Assembly (NCBI RefSeq): GCF_002209535.1
Contig: NZ_NJIG01000002.1
Location: 1 to 64,000 of the forward strand
Source of the DNA: Achromobacter marplatensis
Lineage (GTDB): Bacteria; Pseudomonadota; Gammaproteobacteria; Burkholderiales; Burkholderiaceae_B
Direction: 5' to 3'
DNA: 64,000 nucleotides
In this document: positions 28,953 through 38,374 of the stretch, in pieces
How positions within the stretch are numbered: the first letter of the stretch is position 1
Layout of the letters: every line of letters begins with the position of its first letter
Made by a program: the position numbers and the translations under genes
Notes under the pieces: generated by a model
Databases searched by the model: none
Told to the model about the DNA's origin: nothing
What the model saw: only the letters and a program-made list of their open reading frames with translations

Positions 28953-31688
28953 ATGGTTTCTCTGCTCAAAAAACTCATAGGTAGCCGCAACGACCGGCTG
29001 CTTAAGCAGTATCGCAAGCTGGTAACCCAGATCAATGGGCAGGAGCCCAAGATTTCCGCGCTTTCCGATGCGGAGCTGGCGGCCAAGACTGACGAATTCC
29101 GATCCCGATACGCCCAGGGCACCACGCTGGACGACCTGCTGCCCGAAGCGTTCGCCGTTGTGCGCGAAGCCGGCAAGCGGGTGTTCGGTATGCGCCACTT
29201 CGACTCCCAGCTGTTGGGCGGCATCGCGCTGCACAACGGCAAGATCGCCGAAATGCGCACGGGGGAAGGCAAGACGCTGATGGCCACGTTGCCCGTCTAC
29301 CTGAACGCGGTCGCCGGCAAGGGCGTGCACGTGGTGACGGTGAACGATTACCTGGCCCGCCGCGACGCTGAATGGATGGGGCGCCTGTACCACTTCCTGG
29401 GCATGACCACGGGTGTGGTGGTGCCGCAGCAGCCCAACGACGAGAAGAAGGCCGCCTACGCCGCCGACATCACGTACGGCACCAATAACGAATTCGGCTT
29501 CGACTACCTGCGCGACAACATGGAATACCGTGTTGAGGACCGCCGCCAACGCGTGCTGTTCTACGCCATCGTTGACGAAGTGGACTCGATCCTGATCGAC
29601 GAAGCTCGCACGCCGCTGATCATCTCCGGCCAGGCTGAAGACCATACCGAGCTCTACATCCGCATGAACGCGGTGCCGCCGCTGCTCAAGCGCATGGCCA
29701 GCGAGCCCAAGCCGCAGGAGCCGGAACCCGAAGGCGACTACTGGGTCGACGAAAAGAGCCAGCAGGTCTATCTGTCCGAAGCCGGGCACGAAAACGCCGA
29801 AGCCATCCTGGCCCGCCTGGGCATCCTGCCGGAAGGCGAGTCGCTGTACGACCCCCGCCACATCGCGCTGATGCACCACCTGATGGTGGCTCTGCGCGCC
29901 AACAACCTGTTCTTCCGCGACCAGCAGTACGTCGTGCAGGACGGCGAGGTGGTGATCGTCGACGAATTCACGGGCCGCCTGATGGTGGGCCGCCGCTGGT
30001 CCGATGGCCTGCACCAGGCCGTCGAGGCCAAGGAAGGCGTGAAGATCCAGCACGAGAACCAGACGCTGGCCTCCATCACGTTCCAGAACTACTTCCGCAT
30101 GTACGAAAAGCTGTCCGGTATGACCGGTACGGCCGATACGGAAGCGTACGAATTCCAGGAAATCTACGGACTTGAAACGGTCATCATCCCGACCAACAAG
30201 CCCATGATCCGCAAGGACCAGAACGATCAGGTCTTCAAGACCGATCCGGAAAAGTACAACGCGATCCTTGAAGACATCCGTGATTGCCACGAGCGCGGCC
30301 AGCCCGTGCTGGTGGGCACCACCAGCATCGAAAACTCCGAGCTGCTGTCGGGCCTCCTGAAGAAGGCCAAGCTGCCGCACGAAGTGCTGAACGCCAAGCA
30401 GCACGCCCGCGAAGCCGAGATCGTTGCCGAAGCCGGCAAGCCGGGCCACATCACCATCGCCACCAACATGGCAGGCCGCGGCACCGACATCGTGCTGGGC
30501 GGCAGCGTCGACAAGCAGGTCGACCTGATCCGCGCCGACGAATCGCTGTCGGAAGCCGAAAAGGCCGCGCGCATCGAAAAGGTGCGTGCCGAGTGGAAGC
30601 CGCTGAACGAGCAGGTCAAGGCCGCCGGCGGCCTGCGCATTATCGGTACCGAGCGCCACGAATCGCGCCGTATCGACAACCAGCTGCGTGGCCGTGCCGG
30701 CCGCCAGGGCGATCCGGGCTCGTCCCGTTTCTACCTGTCGCTGGAAGATTCGCTGATGCGCATTTTCGCGGGCGACCGCGTGCGCGCCATCATGGAACGC
30801 CTGAAGCTGCCGGAAGGCGAGCCCATCGAGGCGGGCATGGTGACGCGTTCGATCGAAACCGCGCAGCGCAAGGTGGAAGGCCGCAACTTCGACATCCGCA
30901 AGCAATTGCTGGAATACGACGACGTGGCCAACGACCAGCGCAAGGTGCTGTATTCCCAGCGCAATGACGTGCTGGAAGCCGCCAGCGTGGGCGCCACCGT
31001 GCAGAACCTGCGCGACGCCGCCGTGACCGATCTGTTCAACACGTACGTGCCGCCGGAATCGGTGGAAGAGCAGTGGGACGTGCCGGCGCTGCAGAAGGCG
31101 CTGGAAGCCGACTGGCAACTGCATTTGCCGCTGACCGAGATGCTGGAAAAAGAAACCAGCCTGACCGACGAAGACCTGCGCGAGCGTGTGCTGGCTGCTG
31201 CCCGCGACGCCTACCAGGCCAAGGTCGATCAGGTGGGGACGGAATCGTGGTCGCAGTTCGAGCGTTCGATCATGCTGCAAGCGATCGACACGCACTGGCG
31301 CGAACACCTGTCGGCGCTGGATTACCTGCGTCAGGGCATCCATCTGCGCGGCTATGCGCAGAAGAACCCCAAGCAGGAATACAAGCGCGAAGCCTTCGAA
31401 CTGTTCTCGGGCATGCTGGACCGCATCCGCGACGACGTCGTCCGCGTGCTGATGACGGTGCGCGTGCAGTCGTCGGAACAGGTCGAACAGGCCGAAGCCG
31501 AAGCCGCCCAGCCGCATGTGCAGAACGTGCAATACCATCACTCGGACTACGACGAAGCCCTGGCTCAGTCGGAATCGGACGATGGTGCACAGCCGGTGCG
31601 CAACGCGTTGCCGAAGGTCGGCCGCAATGACCCGTGCCCGTGCGGCAGCGGCAAGAAGTACAAGCAGTGCCACGGCAAGCTCGTCTGA
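28953..31688 (+). CDS. secA: Preprotein translocase ATPase SecA
   Basis: A 911-residue motor that pushes preproteins through SecYEG. Walker A MRTGEGKT near residue 103, [13 protein letters not shown] near 210 (DEAD-like), the preprotein cross-linking domain (about 230-370), the second motor domain with MAGRGTDI near 507 and GRAGRQGD near 580, the helical scaffold, and the C-terminal zinc tail [14 protein letters not shown], which binds SecB. ATG at 28953 fits the family N-terminus [15 protein letters not shown]; an in-frame GTG at 28929 would add 8 residues. No clear ribosome-binding site is seen. The 176-base leader shows no obvious arrest peptide. Confidence 0.97.
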   Translation: MVSLLKKLIGSRNDRLLKQYRKLVTQINGQEPKISALSDAELAAKTDEFRSRYAQGTTLDDLLPEAFAVVREAGKRVFGMRHFDSQLLGGIALHNGKIAEMRTGEGKTLMATLPVYLNAVAGKGVHVVTVNDYLARRDAEWMGRLYHFLGMTTGVVVPQQPNDEKKAAYAADITYGTNNEFGFDYLRDNMEYRVEDRRQRVLFYAIVDEVDSILIDEARTPLIISGQAEDHTELYIRMNAVPPLLKRMASEPKPQEPEPEGDYWVDEKSQQVYLSEAGHENAEAILARLGILPEGESLYDPRHIALMHHLMVALRANNLFFRDQQYVVQDGEVVIVDEFTGRLMVGRRWSDGLHQAVEAKEGVKIQHENQTLASITFQNYFRMYEKLSGMTGTADTEAYEFQEIYGLETVIIPTNKPMIRKDQNDQVFKTDPEKYNAILEDIRDCHERGQPVLVGTTSIENSELLSGLLKKAKLPHEVLNAKQHAREAEIVAEAGKPGHITIATNMAGRGTDIVLGGSVDKQVDLIRADESLSEAEKAARIEKVRAEWKPLNEQVKAAGGLRIIGTERHESRRIDNQLRGRAGRQGDPGSSRFYLSLEDSLMRIFAGDRVRAIMERLKLPEGEPIEAGMVTRSIETAQRKVEGRNFDIRKQLLEYDDVANDQRKVLYSQRNDVLEAASVGATVQNLRDAAVTDLFNTYVPPESVEEQWDVPALQKALEADWQLHLPLTEMLEKETSLTDEDLRERVLAAARDAYQAKVDQVGTESWSQFERSIMLQAIDTHWREHLSALDYLRQGIHLRGYAQKNPKQEYKREAFELFSGMLDRIRDDVVRVLMTVRVQSSEQVEQAEAEAAQPHVQNVQYHHSDYDEALAQSESDDGAQPVRNALPKVGRNDPCPCGSGKKYKQCHGKLV

Positions 31689-31705
31689 TCCAGGGATAAC
31701 ACGCC

Positions 31706-32425
31706 ATGCTGCATTCCGTCGGCCGTACCGAATTCGACCATGCCGTCGTCATGGTGCGCGACCGGCTGGATGCGCTGGCGCCGCACTTCGAGCGTCAGGG
31801 CTTTCACCTGAGCGACAAGGCGGTGCATAACCTGGGGTCGTGCAATCGGCTGATCGTGCTGGAAAGCACGTATGTCGAACTGCTGGGCTGGCCGGCGGGG
31901 GCGCCGCCGGTGCGCCGTGAAATCGCCGATTCGCCGTTCGGGCTGGAAGCGCTGGTGTTCCGTACCTATGACGCGGAGGCCACCTACGAGCGGCTGAAGG
32001 CGGCGGGTTTTGCCGTGAATCCCGTGCAGGAGCTGACCCGTCCCGCGATGCTGGACGGCCAGGAAGTGCAGGCGCGTTTTCACACCGTGCGTTTTGCCGA
32101 GCAGCCCTTGCCCGGCATCCGCATGTATTTCTGCCGCCATCTGACGCCCGAGTGCGTCTGGTCGCCTGAATTGATGGCGCACCCCAACGGCGCGCGTAGC
32201 CTGCTGCGCATCGACGCCCGCGCGGCGGATGCACGGGCGGTGGCCGAACGGCTGGCGCTGGTGGCGGACGTCAACGCTGAAGCCGCTACCGGCGGCTGGG
32301 ATGTGCCGTTGGCCAATCTGCGCATCCACGTGCAGCAGGATGCCGCGGCCGCGACCCCCACCCTGACTACGCTGACGCTGGAAAACCGCGACGGCGCGCA
32401 TTACACGCTGGATACCGGCCTGTAA
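31706..32425 (+). CDS. Glyoxalase-like (VOC) domain protein
   Basis: A 239-residue cytosolic protein with a vicinal-oxygen-chelate fold of the Glyoxalase_3 type: EFDHAVVMVRDRLD at the start, GSCNRLIVLESTYVELLGW (about residues 47-65), and a second half with YFCRHLTPECVWSPE. Metal ligands cannot be assigned with certainty and no substrate is known for this subgroup. It starts 17 bases after secA and ends at a good terminator, so it probably shares the secA transcript. Confidence 0.8.
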   Translation: MLHSVGRTEFDHAVVMVRDRLDALAPHFERQGFHLSDKAVHNLGSCNRLIVLESTYVELLGWPAGAPPVRREIADSPFGLEALVFRTYDAEATYERLKAAGFAVNPVQELTRPAMLDGQEVQARFHTVRFAEQPLPGIRMYFCRHLTPECVWSPELMAHPNGARSLLRIDARAADARAVAERLALVADVNAEAATGGWDVPLANLRIHVQQDAAAATPTLTTLTLENRDGAHYTLDTGL

Positions 32426-32449
32426 TTCCTTCGTTTCGCCAGCGTTCGT

Positions 32450-32472
32450 ACGGGCCCATCGAGGCCCGTTTT
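32450..32472 (+). terminator. Terminator after the glyoxalase-like gene
   Basis: ACGGGCC (32450-32456) pairs with GGCCCGT (32463-32469), loop CATCGA, then TTTT. Confidence 0.8.
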
Positions 32473-32559
32473 CATTTCCGGTTCCGCTTGACGTTCGCTG
32501 CGTTGGCGGCGGGCGTTCGCCTGCCCGCGTCCGGGCAAACCCGGGTTGTCTTGCAAAGT

Positions 32560-32581
32560 GTATGCACTTTAGTATGCACTT
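32560..32581 (+). promoter_or_regulatory. Candidate GntR operator: two direct repeats
   Basis: GTATGCACTT occurs at 32560-32569 and 32572-32581, a 12-bp step, about 35 bases before the GntR start codon. The first copy also forms AAGTG-TATG-CACTT, an inverted pair. Confidence 0.55.
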
Positions 32582-32616
32582 CATTCCCCTGGAAACCTTC
32601 CCGTTTTCGACCCGGT

Positions 32617-33372
32617 ATGCCGCAAACCCCTTCCGCCATCCGACCTGCCGCCCGCACCTCCGCTGGTCAGGCCGAACTGTATGGCGCCGTCAAGGCGATG
32701 GCGGTGCGCTTTGATTTCAAGCCGGGCGAACGCATCAATGAAGTCGAGCTGGCGCGGCGCCTGAATGTCAGTCGCACGCCGCTGCGCGAGGTGCTGAACC
32801 AGTTGATGGTCGAGGGCTTTCTGACTCGCTCGGTCAACCGGGGCTTCATCGCCCGCTTGCTGGACGCCAAGCAGATCCACAGCCTGTACGAATACCGCGC
32901 GGTACTGGAGGCCGGCATCGTGCGCGCCGCCTGCGAGCGCGCCAGCGACGAAGAACTGGCCGGGTTGCGGCAATTCGTCGAGTGTTCCCGGGACGTGCCG
33001 GAAGACAGCGACGCGACGCGCCTGCTGGAGCTGGATGAAGCCTTCCACCTGCAACTGGCCCGCCTGTCGCGCAACGAAGAATTCGTGCGCGCGCTGGAAA
33101 GCGTCAATGCCCGCATCCATTTCGTGCGCTGGATCGACATGCAGCAGGGCCGGCGCAGCCATACCCAGGGCGAGCACCTGCGCATCGTGCAGGCGCTGGA
33201 GCAACGCGACATGGACGCCTTACCGGGCTTGATGAACACGCATATCGGACGCCGGCTGGATCAGATCACGGACGTGATACGCACGGGTTTTTCAACGATT
33301 TACATGCGGGACCAGGCCGAACCCGCCACGGCAGCGCCGGCCAACACCATGACAGCAGGGGAAAAAAAATGA
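32617..33372 (+). CDS. GntR family regulator (FCD subfamily)
   Basis: A 251-residue repressor-type regulator: winged helix-turn-helix at about residues 20-85 (ELYGAVKAM, GERINEVELARRLNVSRTPLREVLNQL) and a helical FCD effector domain at about 90-220 with acidic and His residues that usually bind a metal and an organic acid. ATG at 32617 gives MPQTPSAIR; the long open frame before it covers the putative operator and is unlikely to be translated. Its stop overlaps the Bug gene start (ATGA), so it is the first gene of the catabolic set that follows and probably represses it. Confidence 0.9.
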   Translation: MPQTPSAIRPAARTSAGQAELYGAVKAMAVRFDFKPGERINEVELARRLNVSRTPLREVLNQLMVEGFLTRSVNRGFIARLLDAKQIHSLYEYRAVLEAGIVRAACERASDEELAGLRQFVECSRDVPEDSDATRLLELDEAFHLQLARLSRNEEFVRALESVNARIHFVRWIDMQQGRRSHTQGEHLRIVQALEQRDMDALPGLMNTHIGRRLDQITDVIRTGFSTIYMRDQAEPATAAPANTMTAGEKK

Positions 33373-34355
33373 CTCACACGATGAAGCGGGTACTCGCGGC
33401 GCTATGCGCGACAGCCGCTGCCGGGGGCGCCATGATCGCCGCGCCGGCCGCAGCCGAAGAACGGCCACTGATCCTGGTGGTGCCGTATCCGCCGGGCGGC
33501 AGCACGGACATCCTGGCGCGCATCCTGCAGCCGCGCCTGTCGCAGCAATTGGGCGGACGCGCGGTAGTGGTGGAAAACCGCCCGGGCGCGGCCAGCCAGA
33601 TCGCGACGGCCTTTGTGGCCCGCGCCGAACCGGATGGCAATACGCTGCTGGTCAGCTTCGACAACCATGGCATCAATCCTGCCGTGAAGTCCAAGCTACC
33701 GTACGACACGTTCAAGGATTTCGTGGCGATCTCGCAGACCGTGCGCTTTCCGCTGGTGATCGGCGCGAACCCAGGCGTGCCTGGGGATAACCTGAAAGCC
33801 TTCCTGGCGGCCGCCGCCAAAGAGTCGCCGAACAAATTCAACTATGCGTCGACAGGCGTCGGTTCGCTGAACCACCTGGCGCCCGAAGAACTCAAGCGGT
33901 TGTCGAAAGTGGAGCTGCTGCACGTACCGTATGGCGGCGGCGGGCCGGCCATCCAGGCGGTGGTGGGCGGGCAGGCCAACATGACGTGGCTGAGCTTTGC
34001 GGCGCTGCGCGGCCAGATCCAGGCCGGCAAGATCAAGCCGCTGGCCGTGGCGGGCGAAAAGCGCCTGCCGGAACTGCCGAATGTGCCGACGGTGGCCGAA
34101 TCCGGGTTCCCGGGTTTCGTCGCCTATTCGTGGAGCGGCATGTTCGCGCCGAAGGGCACGCCCGAGGCCACGGTGAAGAAGCTGACCGCGGACTTCAAGG
34201 CGGTGCTGGCCGACCCGGAAATCAAGAAGAAGGTCACGGAAGCGGGCTTCGAGATCGTGGCATCCGACGGCCCTGCGCTGGATGCGTACGTGAAGTCGGA
34301 ATACGACCGCTGGAGCGCGTTCATCAAGAGCAGCAACATCAATCTGGATAACTGA
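33369..34355 (+). CDS. Bug/TctC family periplasmic solute-binding protein
   Basis: A 328-residue secreted protein: signal peptide of about 28 residues ending APAAA, then the TctC/Bug fold with the ligand-loop signature VVPYPPGGSTDILAR (about 37-51), YASTGVGSLNHLA (about 158-170) and GGGGPAIQAVVGG. The family binds carboxylates for tripartite tricarboxylate transporters and is hugely expanded in Bordetella and Achromobacter, mostly as orphans; no tctAB genes are nearby here. ATG at 33369 overlaps the GntR stop and has AGGGG upstream; ATG at 33381 is the alternative. Confidence 0.92.
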   Translation: MTHTMKRVLAALCATAAAGGAMIAAPAAAEERPLILVVPYPPGGSTDILARILQPRLSQQLGGRAVVVENRPGAASQIATAFVARAEPDGNTLLVSFDNHGINPAVKSKLPYDTFKDFVAISQTVRFPLVIGANPGVPGDNLKAFLAAAAKESPNKFNYASTGVGSLNHLAPEELKRLSKVELLHVPYGGGGPAIQAVVGGQANMTWLSFAALRGQIQAGKIKPLAVAGEKRLPELPNVPTVAESGFPGFVAYSWSGMFAPKGTPEATVKKLTADFKAVLADPEIKKKVTEAGFEIVASDGPALDAYVKSEYDRWSAFIKSSNINLDN

Positions 34356-34414
34356 GTGGCGGACCGCCGGGCGGTGAGCCGCCCGGTTCCGTCCACGAAA
34401 CACGTGGAGATGAC

Positions 34415-36109
34415 ATGGAAAACCTGACCGGCGCCGAAGCTATGGTGCGGATGCTGCAGCACAACGGCGTCAAACATATATTTGGCCTGTGCGGCGACAC
34501 CAGCTTGCCGTTCTACGATGCGCTGTACCGCCTGGACCACGGCATGCAGCACATCCTGACGCGCGATGAGCGCAGCGCTGGCTACATGGCCGACGCCTAC
34601 GCGCGCGTGACCGGCAAGGTCGGCGTTTGCGAAGGCCCCAGCGGCGGCGGCGCGACCTATCTGCTGCCGGGTCTTGTCGAAGCCAACGAGTCGTCGATTC
34701 CCGTTCTGGGCATCACCTCCGACGTGGCGGTGGGCTCGCGCGGCAAATATCCGCTGACCGAACTGGACCAGGAAGCGCTGTACCGTCCGCTGACGAAATG
34801 GAACCGCACCATCGATCGGGCCGACCAGATCCCCGGCATGGTGCGCGCGGCATTCCGCGCCATGACTACCGGCAAGCCCGGCGCGGCGCACCTGTGCTTT
34901 CCCTATGACGTGATGAAGCAGCAAGTGGACGCGTCCGATGTCTGGGCGCAGCCCGAGCACGGCCAGTTCCCGTCGATGCGCTTCGCGCCGGACCCCGCGG
35001 ACGTGGCACGCGCCGCGCAGCGCCTGGTCGGCGCCCGCGCCCCAGTGATCATCTGCGGCGGTGGCGTGGTCATCGCCGGCGCCAGCGGTGCCTTGCAGAC
35101 GCTGGCCGAAACGCTGAAGGCGGCGGTTTGCGTGACGGTCAGCGGACAGGGCAGCCTGGCCGACACGCATCCGCTGAACGCCGGCGTGGTGGGCTCCAAT
35201 GGCGGCGTGATGGCCACGCGTGATGTGGTGGCCGCGGCCGACGTGGTGCTGTTCGTGGGCTGCCGCGCCGGGTCGACGTCGACCGAGCACTGGCGCTTCC
35301 CGAACCGCGACGTGCCCATCCTGCACATCGATATCGATCCCATGGTGATCGGCGCCAACTACCTGACCGAAGTCGGCCTGGTGGGCGACGCCAAGCTGGC
35401 GCTGGAAGCGCTGGGCGCCGAGGTGCAGGCCCGCCTGGCGCACCGGAATTCCGACGCCGTGGACGGCGCGGTGCTGGCCGGCCGTGCCAAGGCCGCCCGC
35501 CTGGCGCAGCTGGAACCGTTGGCCAACAGCCTGGATGCACCGATTCGCCCCGAGCGCGTCGTGCAGTCGCTGAACCGCCTGCTGCCGGACGACGCGGTCG
35601 TGTGCGCGGACCCCGGCACGCCTTGCCCGTACTTCTCGGCCTACTACGACGTGTCGCGCCCCGGCCGGCATTTCATCACCAACCGCGCGCACGGCGCATT
35701 GGGCTTTTCGATGTCGGCGGCGCTTGGCGCGTGGGTCGGCCGCCCACAATCGAAGTGCGTGTCGGTGATGGGCGACGGCAGCTTCGGCTTCACGGTGGGC
35801 GAACTGGAAACCATCGTGCGCCACAAGGCGCCGCTGCTGATGATCGTGTTTTCGAATTCGGTCTACGGCTGGATCAAGGCCAGCCAGAAGGCGGGCTACG
35901 ACCAGCGCTACTACAGCGTGGACTTCAACCGCACCGACCATGCCCGCATCGCCGAAGCCTACGGCGTGAAGGCCTGGCGCGTGGAGGATCCGTCCAAGCT
36001 GGATGCCGCGATCAAAGCCGCCATGGAGCATGACGGCCCGGCGTTGATTGACGTGGTGGCGCAGCCCTTGCAGGACGCGGCGGCACCGGTCAGCCAGTGG
36101 ATGGGGTGA
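34415..36109 (+). CDS. Thiamine-diphosphate-dependent enzyme, acetolactate synthase-like
   Basis: A 564-residue protein with the three domains of the acetolactate synthase/benzoylformate decarboxylase family: Pyr domain (about 1-170) with the cofactor-activating E52 in LTRDERSAGYMAD, central domain (about 195-330), and PP domain with the metal and cofactor motif G453-D454-G455 to N481. It lacks obvious features that would mark it as true acetolactate synthase, and no regulatory subunit is adjacent. Position between a Bug protein and an SDR suggests a decarboxylase or C-C lyase in catabolism of an imported acid. The reaction is not determined. Confidence 0.85.
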   Translation: MENLTGAEAMVRMLQHNGVKHIFGLCGDTSLPFYDALYRLDHGMQHILTRDERSAGYMADAYARVTGKVGVCEGPSGGGATYLLPGLVEANESSIPVLGITSDVAVGSRGKYPLTELDQEALYRPLTKWNRTIDRADQIPGMVRAAFRAMTTGKPGAAHLCFPYDVMKQQVDASDVWAQPEHGQFPSMRFAPDPADVARAAQRLVGARAPVIICGGGVVIAGASGALQTLAETLKAAVCVTVSGQGSLADTHPLNAGVVGSNGGVMATRDVVAAADVVLFVGCRAGSTSTEHWRFPNRDVPILHIDIDPMVIGANYLTEVGLVGDAKLALEALGAEVQARLAHRNSDAVDGAVLAGRAKAARLAQLEPLANSLDAPIRPERVVQSLNRLLPDDAVVCADPGTPCPYFSAYYDVSRPGRHFITNRAHGALGFSMSAALGAWVGRPQSKCVSVMGDGSFGFTVGELETIVRHKAPLLMIVFSNSVYGWIKASQKAGYDQRYYSVDFNRTDHARIAEAYGVKAWRVEDPSKLDAAIKAAMEHDGPALIDVVAQPLQDAAAPVSQWMG

Positions 36110-36261
36110 TCCCGAAAGGGGCGCTTCTGCCGCGTCGTAGGAGGGGTTGAGCGGCAGCGCCGCAAAAAATTCCATTCCGAAGCGCGGCGGGCGCTCCTAT
36201 ACTGGTGCGCTTCGGCGCAGCGGCCCAGGTCGGTGGCGCGACACGCAACGGGAGCGACAGC

Positions 36262-37041
36262 ATGGATCTGGGCATCAGCGGCAAAACGGCATTGGTTTTT
36301 GGCGGCAGCCGCGGCATGGGCCGGGCTTGTGCGCTGCAATTGGCGCGCGAAGGGGTGGCGGTGACCATCGCGGCCCGCAATCCGCAGACGCTGGAGCAGG
36401 CCGCCGCAGAGATCTCTCGCGAAACCGGCAACGGCGTGGGCTGGGTGTCGGCCGACCTGACCCAGCCGCACGGCCGGGACGCGGCGATCGCCGCGTGCCC
36501 GCACCCCGACATCCTCATCAACAACGCCGACGGCCCCTTGCCCGGCGACTTCCGGGACTGGACGCGCGAGGACTGGATCGCATCGCTGGACGCCATGATG
36601 CTGGGTCCGATCGACATGATCCGGCGCGTGGTCGACGGCATGATCGAGCGGCGCTTCGGCCGCATCGTGAACATCGTGTCGCGCAGCGTGAAGGCCCCGC
36701 ATGCCGAACTGGGCTTGTCCAACGGCGCCCGGTCGGGCCTGATCGGCTTTGTGGGCGGCCTGGCGCGCCAGACCGTGCGGCACAACGTCACCATCAACAA
36801 CCTGCTGCCGGGCGCCTTCGCCACCGACGCGCAGGTCAGGCATATCCAGGGCATGCTGGAGCAGTCCGGCAAGACATTCGACCAGCTCTGGGAAGAGCGC
36901 GGGCGCGCGAACCCGGCCGGCCGTTACGGGCAGCCGGAAGAGGTCGGGGCGCTGTGCGCCTATCTGTGTTCCGCGCAGTCCGGCTACATGACGGCCCAAA
37001 GCATCCTGATTGACGGTGGCGGCTACCCGGGCACCTACTAG
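36262..37041 (+). CDS. Atypical SDR family protein lacking Tyr-Lys
   Basis: A 259-residue short-chain dehydrogenase/reductase fold. The cofactor loop GGSRGMG (residues 14-20) and NNADGP (about 89-94) are present, and the catalytic Ser is at S140. In the usual YxxxK place it has S153 and R157 (GLSNGARSGL), so standard hydride-transfer chemistry with Tyr as acid is not available. Similar LSNxxR members exist in bacterial genomes. ATG at 36262 has GGGAG at 9-10 bases and gives MDLGISGKTALVFGG. It follows the thiamine-diphosphate enzyme by 152 bases. Confidence 0.85.
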   Translation: MDLGISGKTALVFGGSRGMGRACALQLAREGVAVTIAARNPQTLEQAAAEISRETGNGVGWVSADLTQPHGRDAAIAACPHPDILINNADGPLPGDFRDWTREDWIASLDAMMLGPIDMIRRVVDGMIERRFGRIVNIVSRSVKAPHAELGLSNGARSGLIGFVGGLARQTVRHNVTINNLLPGAFATDAQVRHIQGMLEQSGKTFDQLWEERGRANPAGRYGQPEEVGALCAYLCSAQSGYMTAQSILIDGGGYPGTY

Positions 37042-37126
37042 GCGGGGTTGGCGGCAGCGTGCTGCGCGTGGCTGGACGCGGGCAGCCGTAACAGGCAAGA
37101 TTGGCACCCACCGCGCTGAGGAAACC

Positions 37127-37585
37127 ATGGACCAGACCGACATCAAGATACTGGCGTTGCTGCAGAAGGACGCCACCTGTTCGGTCGCCGAAATCGCCGA
37201 GCAGGTGAACCTGTCGGTCACGCCATGCTGGCGCCGTATCCAGAAGCTGAAGGATGACGGCGTCATCGCCCGCAATGCCATCCTGCTGGACCCCCGCGCC
37301 CTGGGCCTGAACCTGACGGTCTTCGTGTCGATCAAGACCAGCCAGCACAACGAGAAATGGACCCAGAGCCTGATCAACGCCGTCATGGCGCTGCCCAATG
37401 TGGTGGAGTTCCACCGCATGGCGGGCGACATCGATTACCTGCTGAAAGTCGTGGTCGAGGACATGGCCGCCTATGACCGCTTCTACCGCCGGCTGATCGG
37501 CGCGGTCGACCTGCTGGACGTCAGCGCCAGCTTCTCGATGGAAATCATCAAAAGCACCACGGAATTGCCCCTGGATGCGGTCTAG
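37127..37585 (+). CDS. Lrp/AsnC family transcriptional regulator
   Basis: A 152-residue regulator: N-terminal helix-turn-helix (about residues 1-60, MDQTDIKILALLQKD, VNLSVTPCWRRIQKL) and a RAM effector-binding domain (about 65-145) with VEFHRMAGDIDYLLKVVVEDMAAYDRF. Such proteins sense amino acids and form octamers. ATG at 37127 follows GAGGAA. It is 85 bases after the SDR gene on the same strand and might belong to that set or act alone. Confidence 0.92.
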   Translation: MDQTDIKILALLQKDATCSVAEIAEQVNLSVTPCWRRIQKLKDDGVIARNAILLDPRALGLNLTVFVSIKTSQHNEKWTQSLINAVMALPNVVEFHRMAGDIDYLLKVVVEDMAAYDRFYRRLIGAVDLLDVSASFSMEIIKSTTELPLDAV

Positions 37586-37705
37586 CGGCGGGCGCGCAAT
37601 TTTTTTCCGCGCACGCGGGTCGTGGCGGATGCAAATTTCTTTCGGCGTGTTGCGAAGGCCCCATCTCGCAATTCTTTTGCGCGGCCGTCGGCGTAGGATA
37701 TCGCT

Positions 37706-37723
37706 CATTCCTGCTAGGGAATG
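37706..37723 (+). promoter_or_regulatory. 18-bp dyad upstream of chaC
   Basis: CATTCC and GGAATG flank TGCTAG, inside a larger GATATC...GATATC frame, 22 bases before the chaC start. A further CGCAA-N5-TTGCG pair lies upstream. A regulator site is possible, with the adjacent Lrp protein one candidate. Confidence 0.4.
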
Positions 37724-37745
37724 AATCGGGATATCAGAGGACCCT

Positions 37746-38357
37746 ATGTCGTTGGCAGTACCCGCCGGCTGTGCCGGTCTGGCAAAAACGCGGCAAGCGC
37801 TGTCGGTGGACGATCTGCTGGCCGGATGGAACGGCGTGGACGATCTGTGGGTGTTCGCCTATGGATCCCTGATCTGGCATCCCGGTTTCGCGTGGCGCGA
37901 ACGCCGCCTGGCGACCGTGCGCGGTTATCACCGGTCGCTCTGCCTGTGGTCGCGCGACCACCGCGGGTCGCCGGACAACCCCGGCCTGGTGTTCGGGCTG
38001 AATCGCGGCGGATGCTGCCGCGGCGTGGCCTACCAGATCGCGGCCAGCGATGTGCCGACCGTGTTCCAGGCGCTGTGGCGCCGAGAGATGGTGACCGGCG
38101 CCTACACCCCGCGCTGGCTGACCTGCCATACCGACGCCGCGCCCGTGCCCGGGCTGGTCTTCCTGCTGAACCGCGCCTGCGAGGAATATGCGGCCGATAT
38201 CAGCGATGACCGCCTGCTGGCCTCGGTGCGCAATGCCGTGGGGCAATCCGGGCCTTGCCTGGACTACGTGGTGGAAACCGAGCGCGCGCTGCGCGCCCAC
38301 GGCATCGATGATTGGCGGCTGGGGGACCTGGTCCGAAAACTGGGTCAGGCCTTCTAG
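37746..38357 (+). CDS. chaC: ChaC-type glutathione gamma-glutamylcyclotransferase
   Basis: A 203-residue cytosolic enzyme of the gamma-glutamylcyclotransferase fold that cleaves glutathione to 5-oxoproline and Cys-Gly. The substrate loop FAYGSLIW (about 38-45) and the catalytic Glu in WRREMVTGAY (about 113-120) are present, with FGLNRGG between. ATG at 37746 follows AGAGGA. Convergent with pagP with only 17 bases between stops, filled by a GC palindrome. Confidence 0.92.
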   Translation: MSLAVPAGCAGLAKTRQALSVDDLLAGWNGVDDLWVFAYGSLIWHPGFAWRERRLATVRGYHRSLCLWSRDHRGSPDNPGLVFGLNRGGCCRGVAYQIAASDVPTVFQALWRREMVTGAYTPRWLTCHTDAAPVPGLVFLLNRACEEYAADISDDRLLASVRNAVGQSGPCLDYVVETERALRAHGIDDWRLGDLVRKLGQAF

Positions 38358-38373
38358 GCGAGCGGCCGCTCGC
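38358..38373. terminator. 16-bp palindrome between convergent chaC and pagP
   Basis: GCGAGCGGCCGCTCGC is a perfect palindrome that fills the gap between the two stop codons. It probably serves as a two-way stem, although without T-runs. Confidence 0.55.
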
Positions 38374-38374
38374 T

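Noticed and set aside
28872-31673. A 933-codon frame opposite secA
   Set aside because: A full-length antisense shadow of a highly expressed GC-rich gene; the real protein is SecA with every motif intact.
34124-36175. A 683-codon frame opposite the ThDP enzyme
   Set aside because: Composition is His/Arg/Ala-rich and low in motifs, as expected of a shadow.
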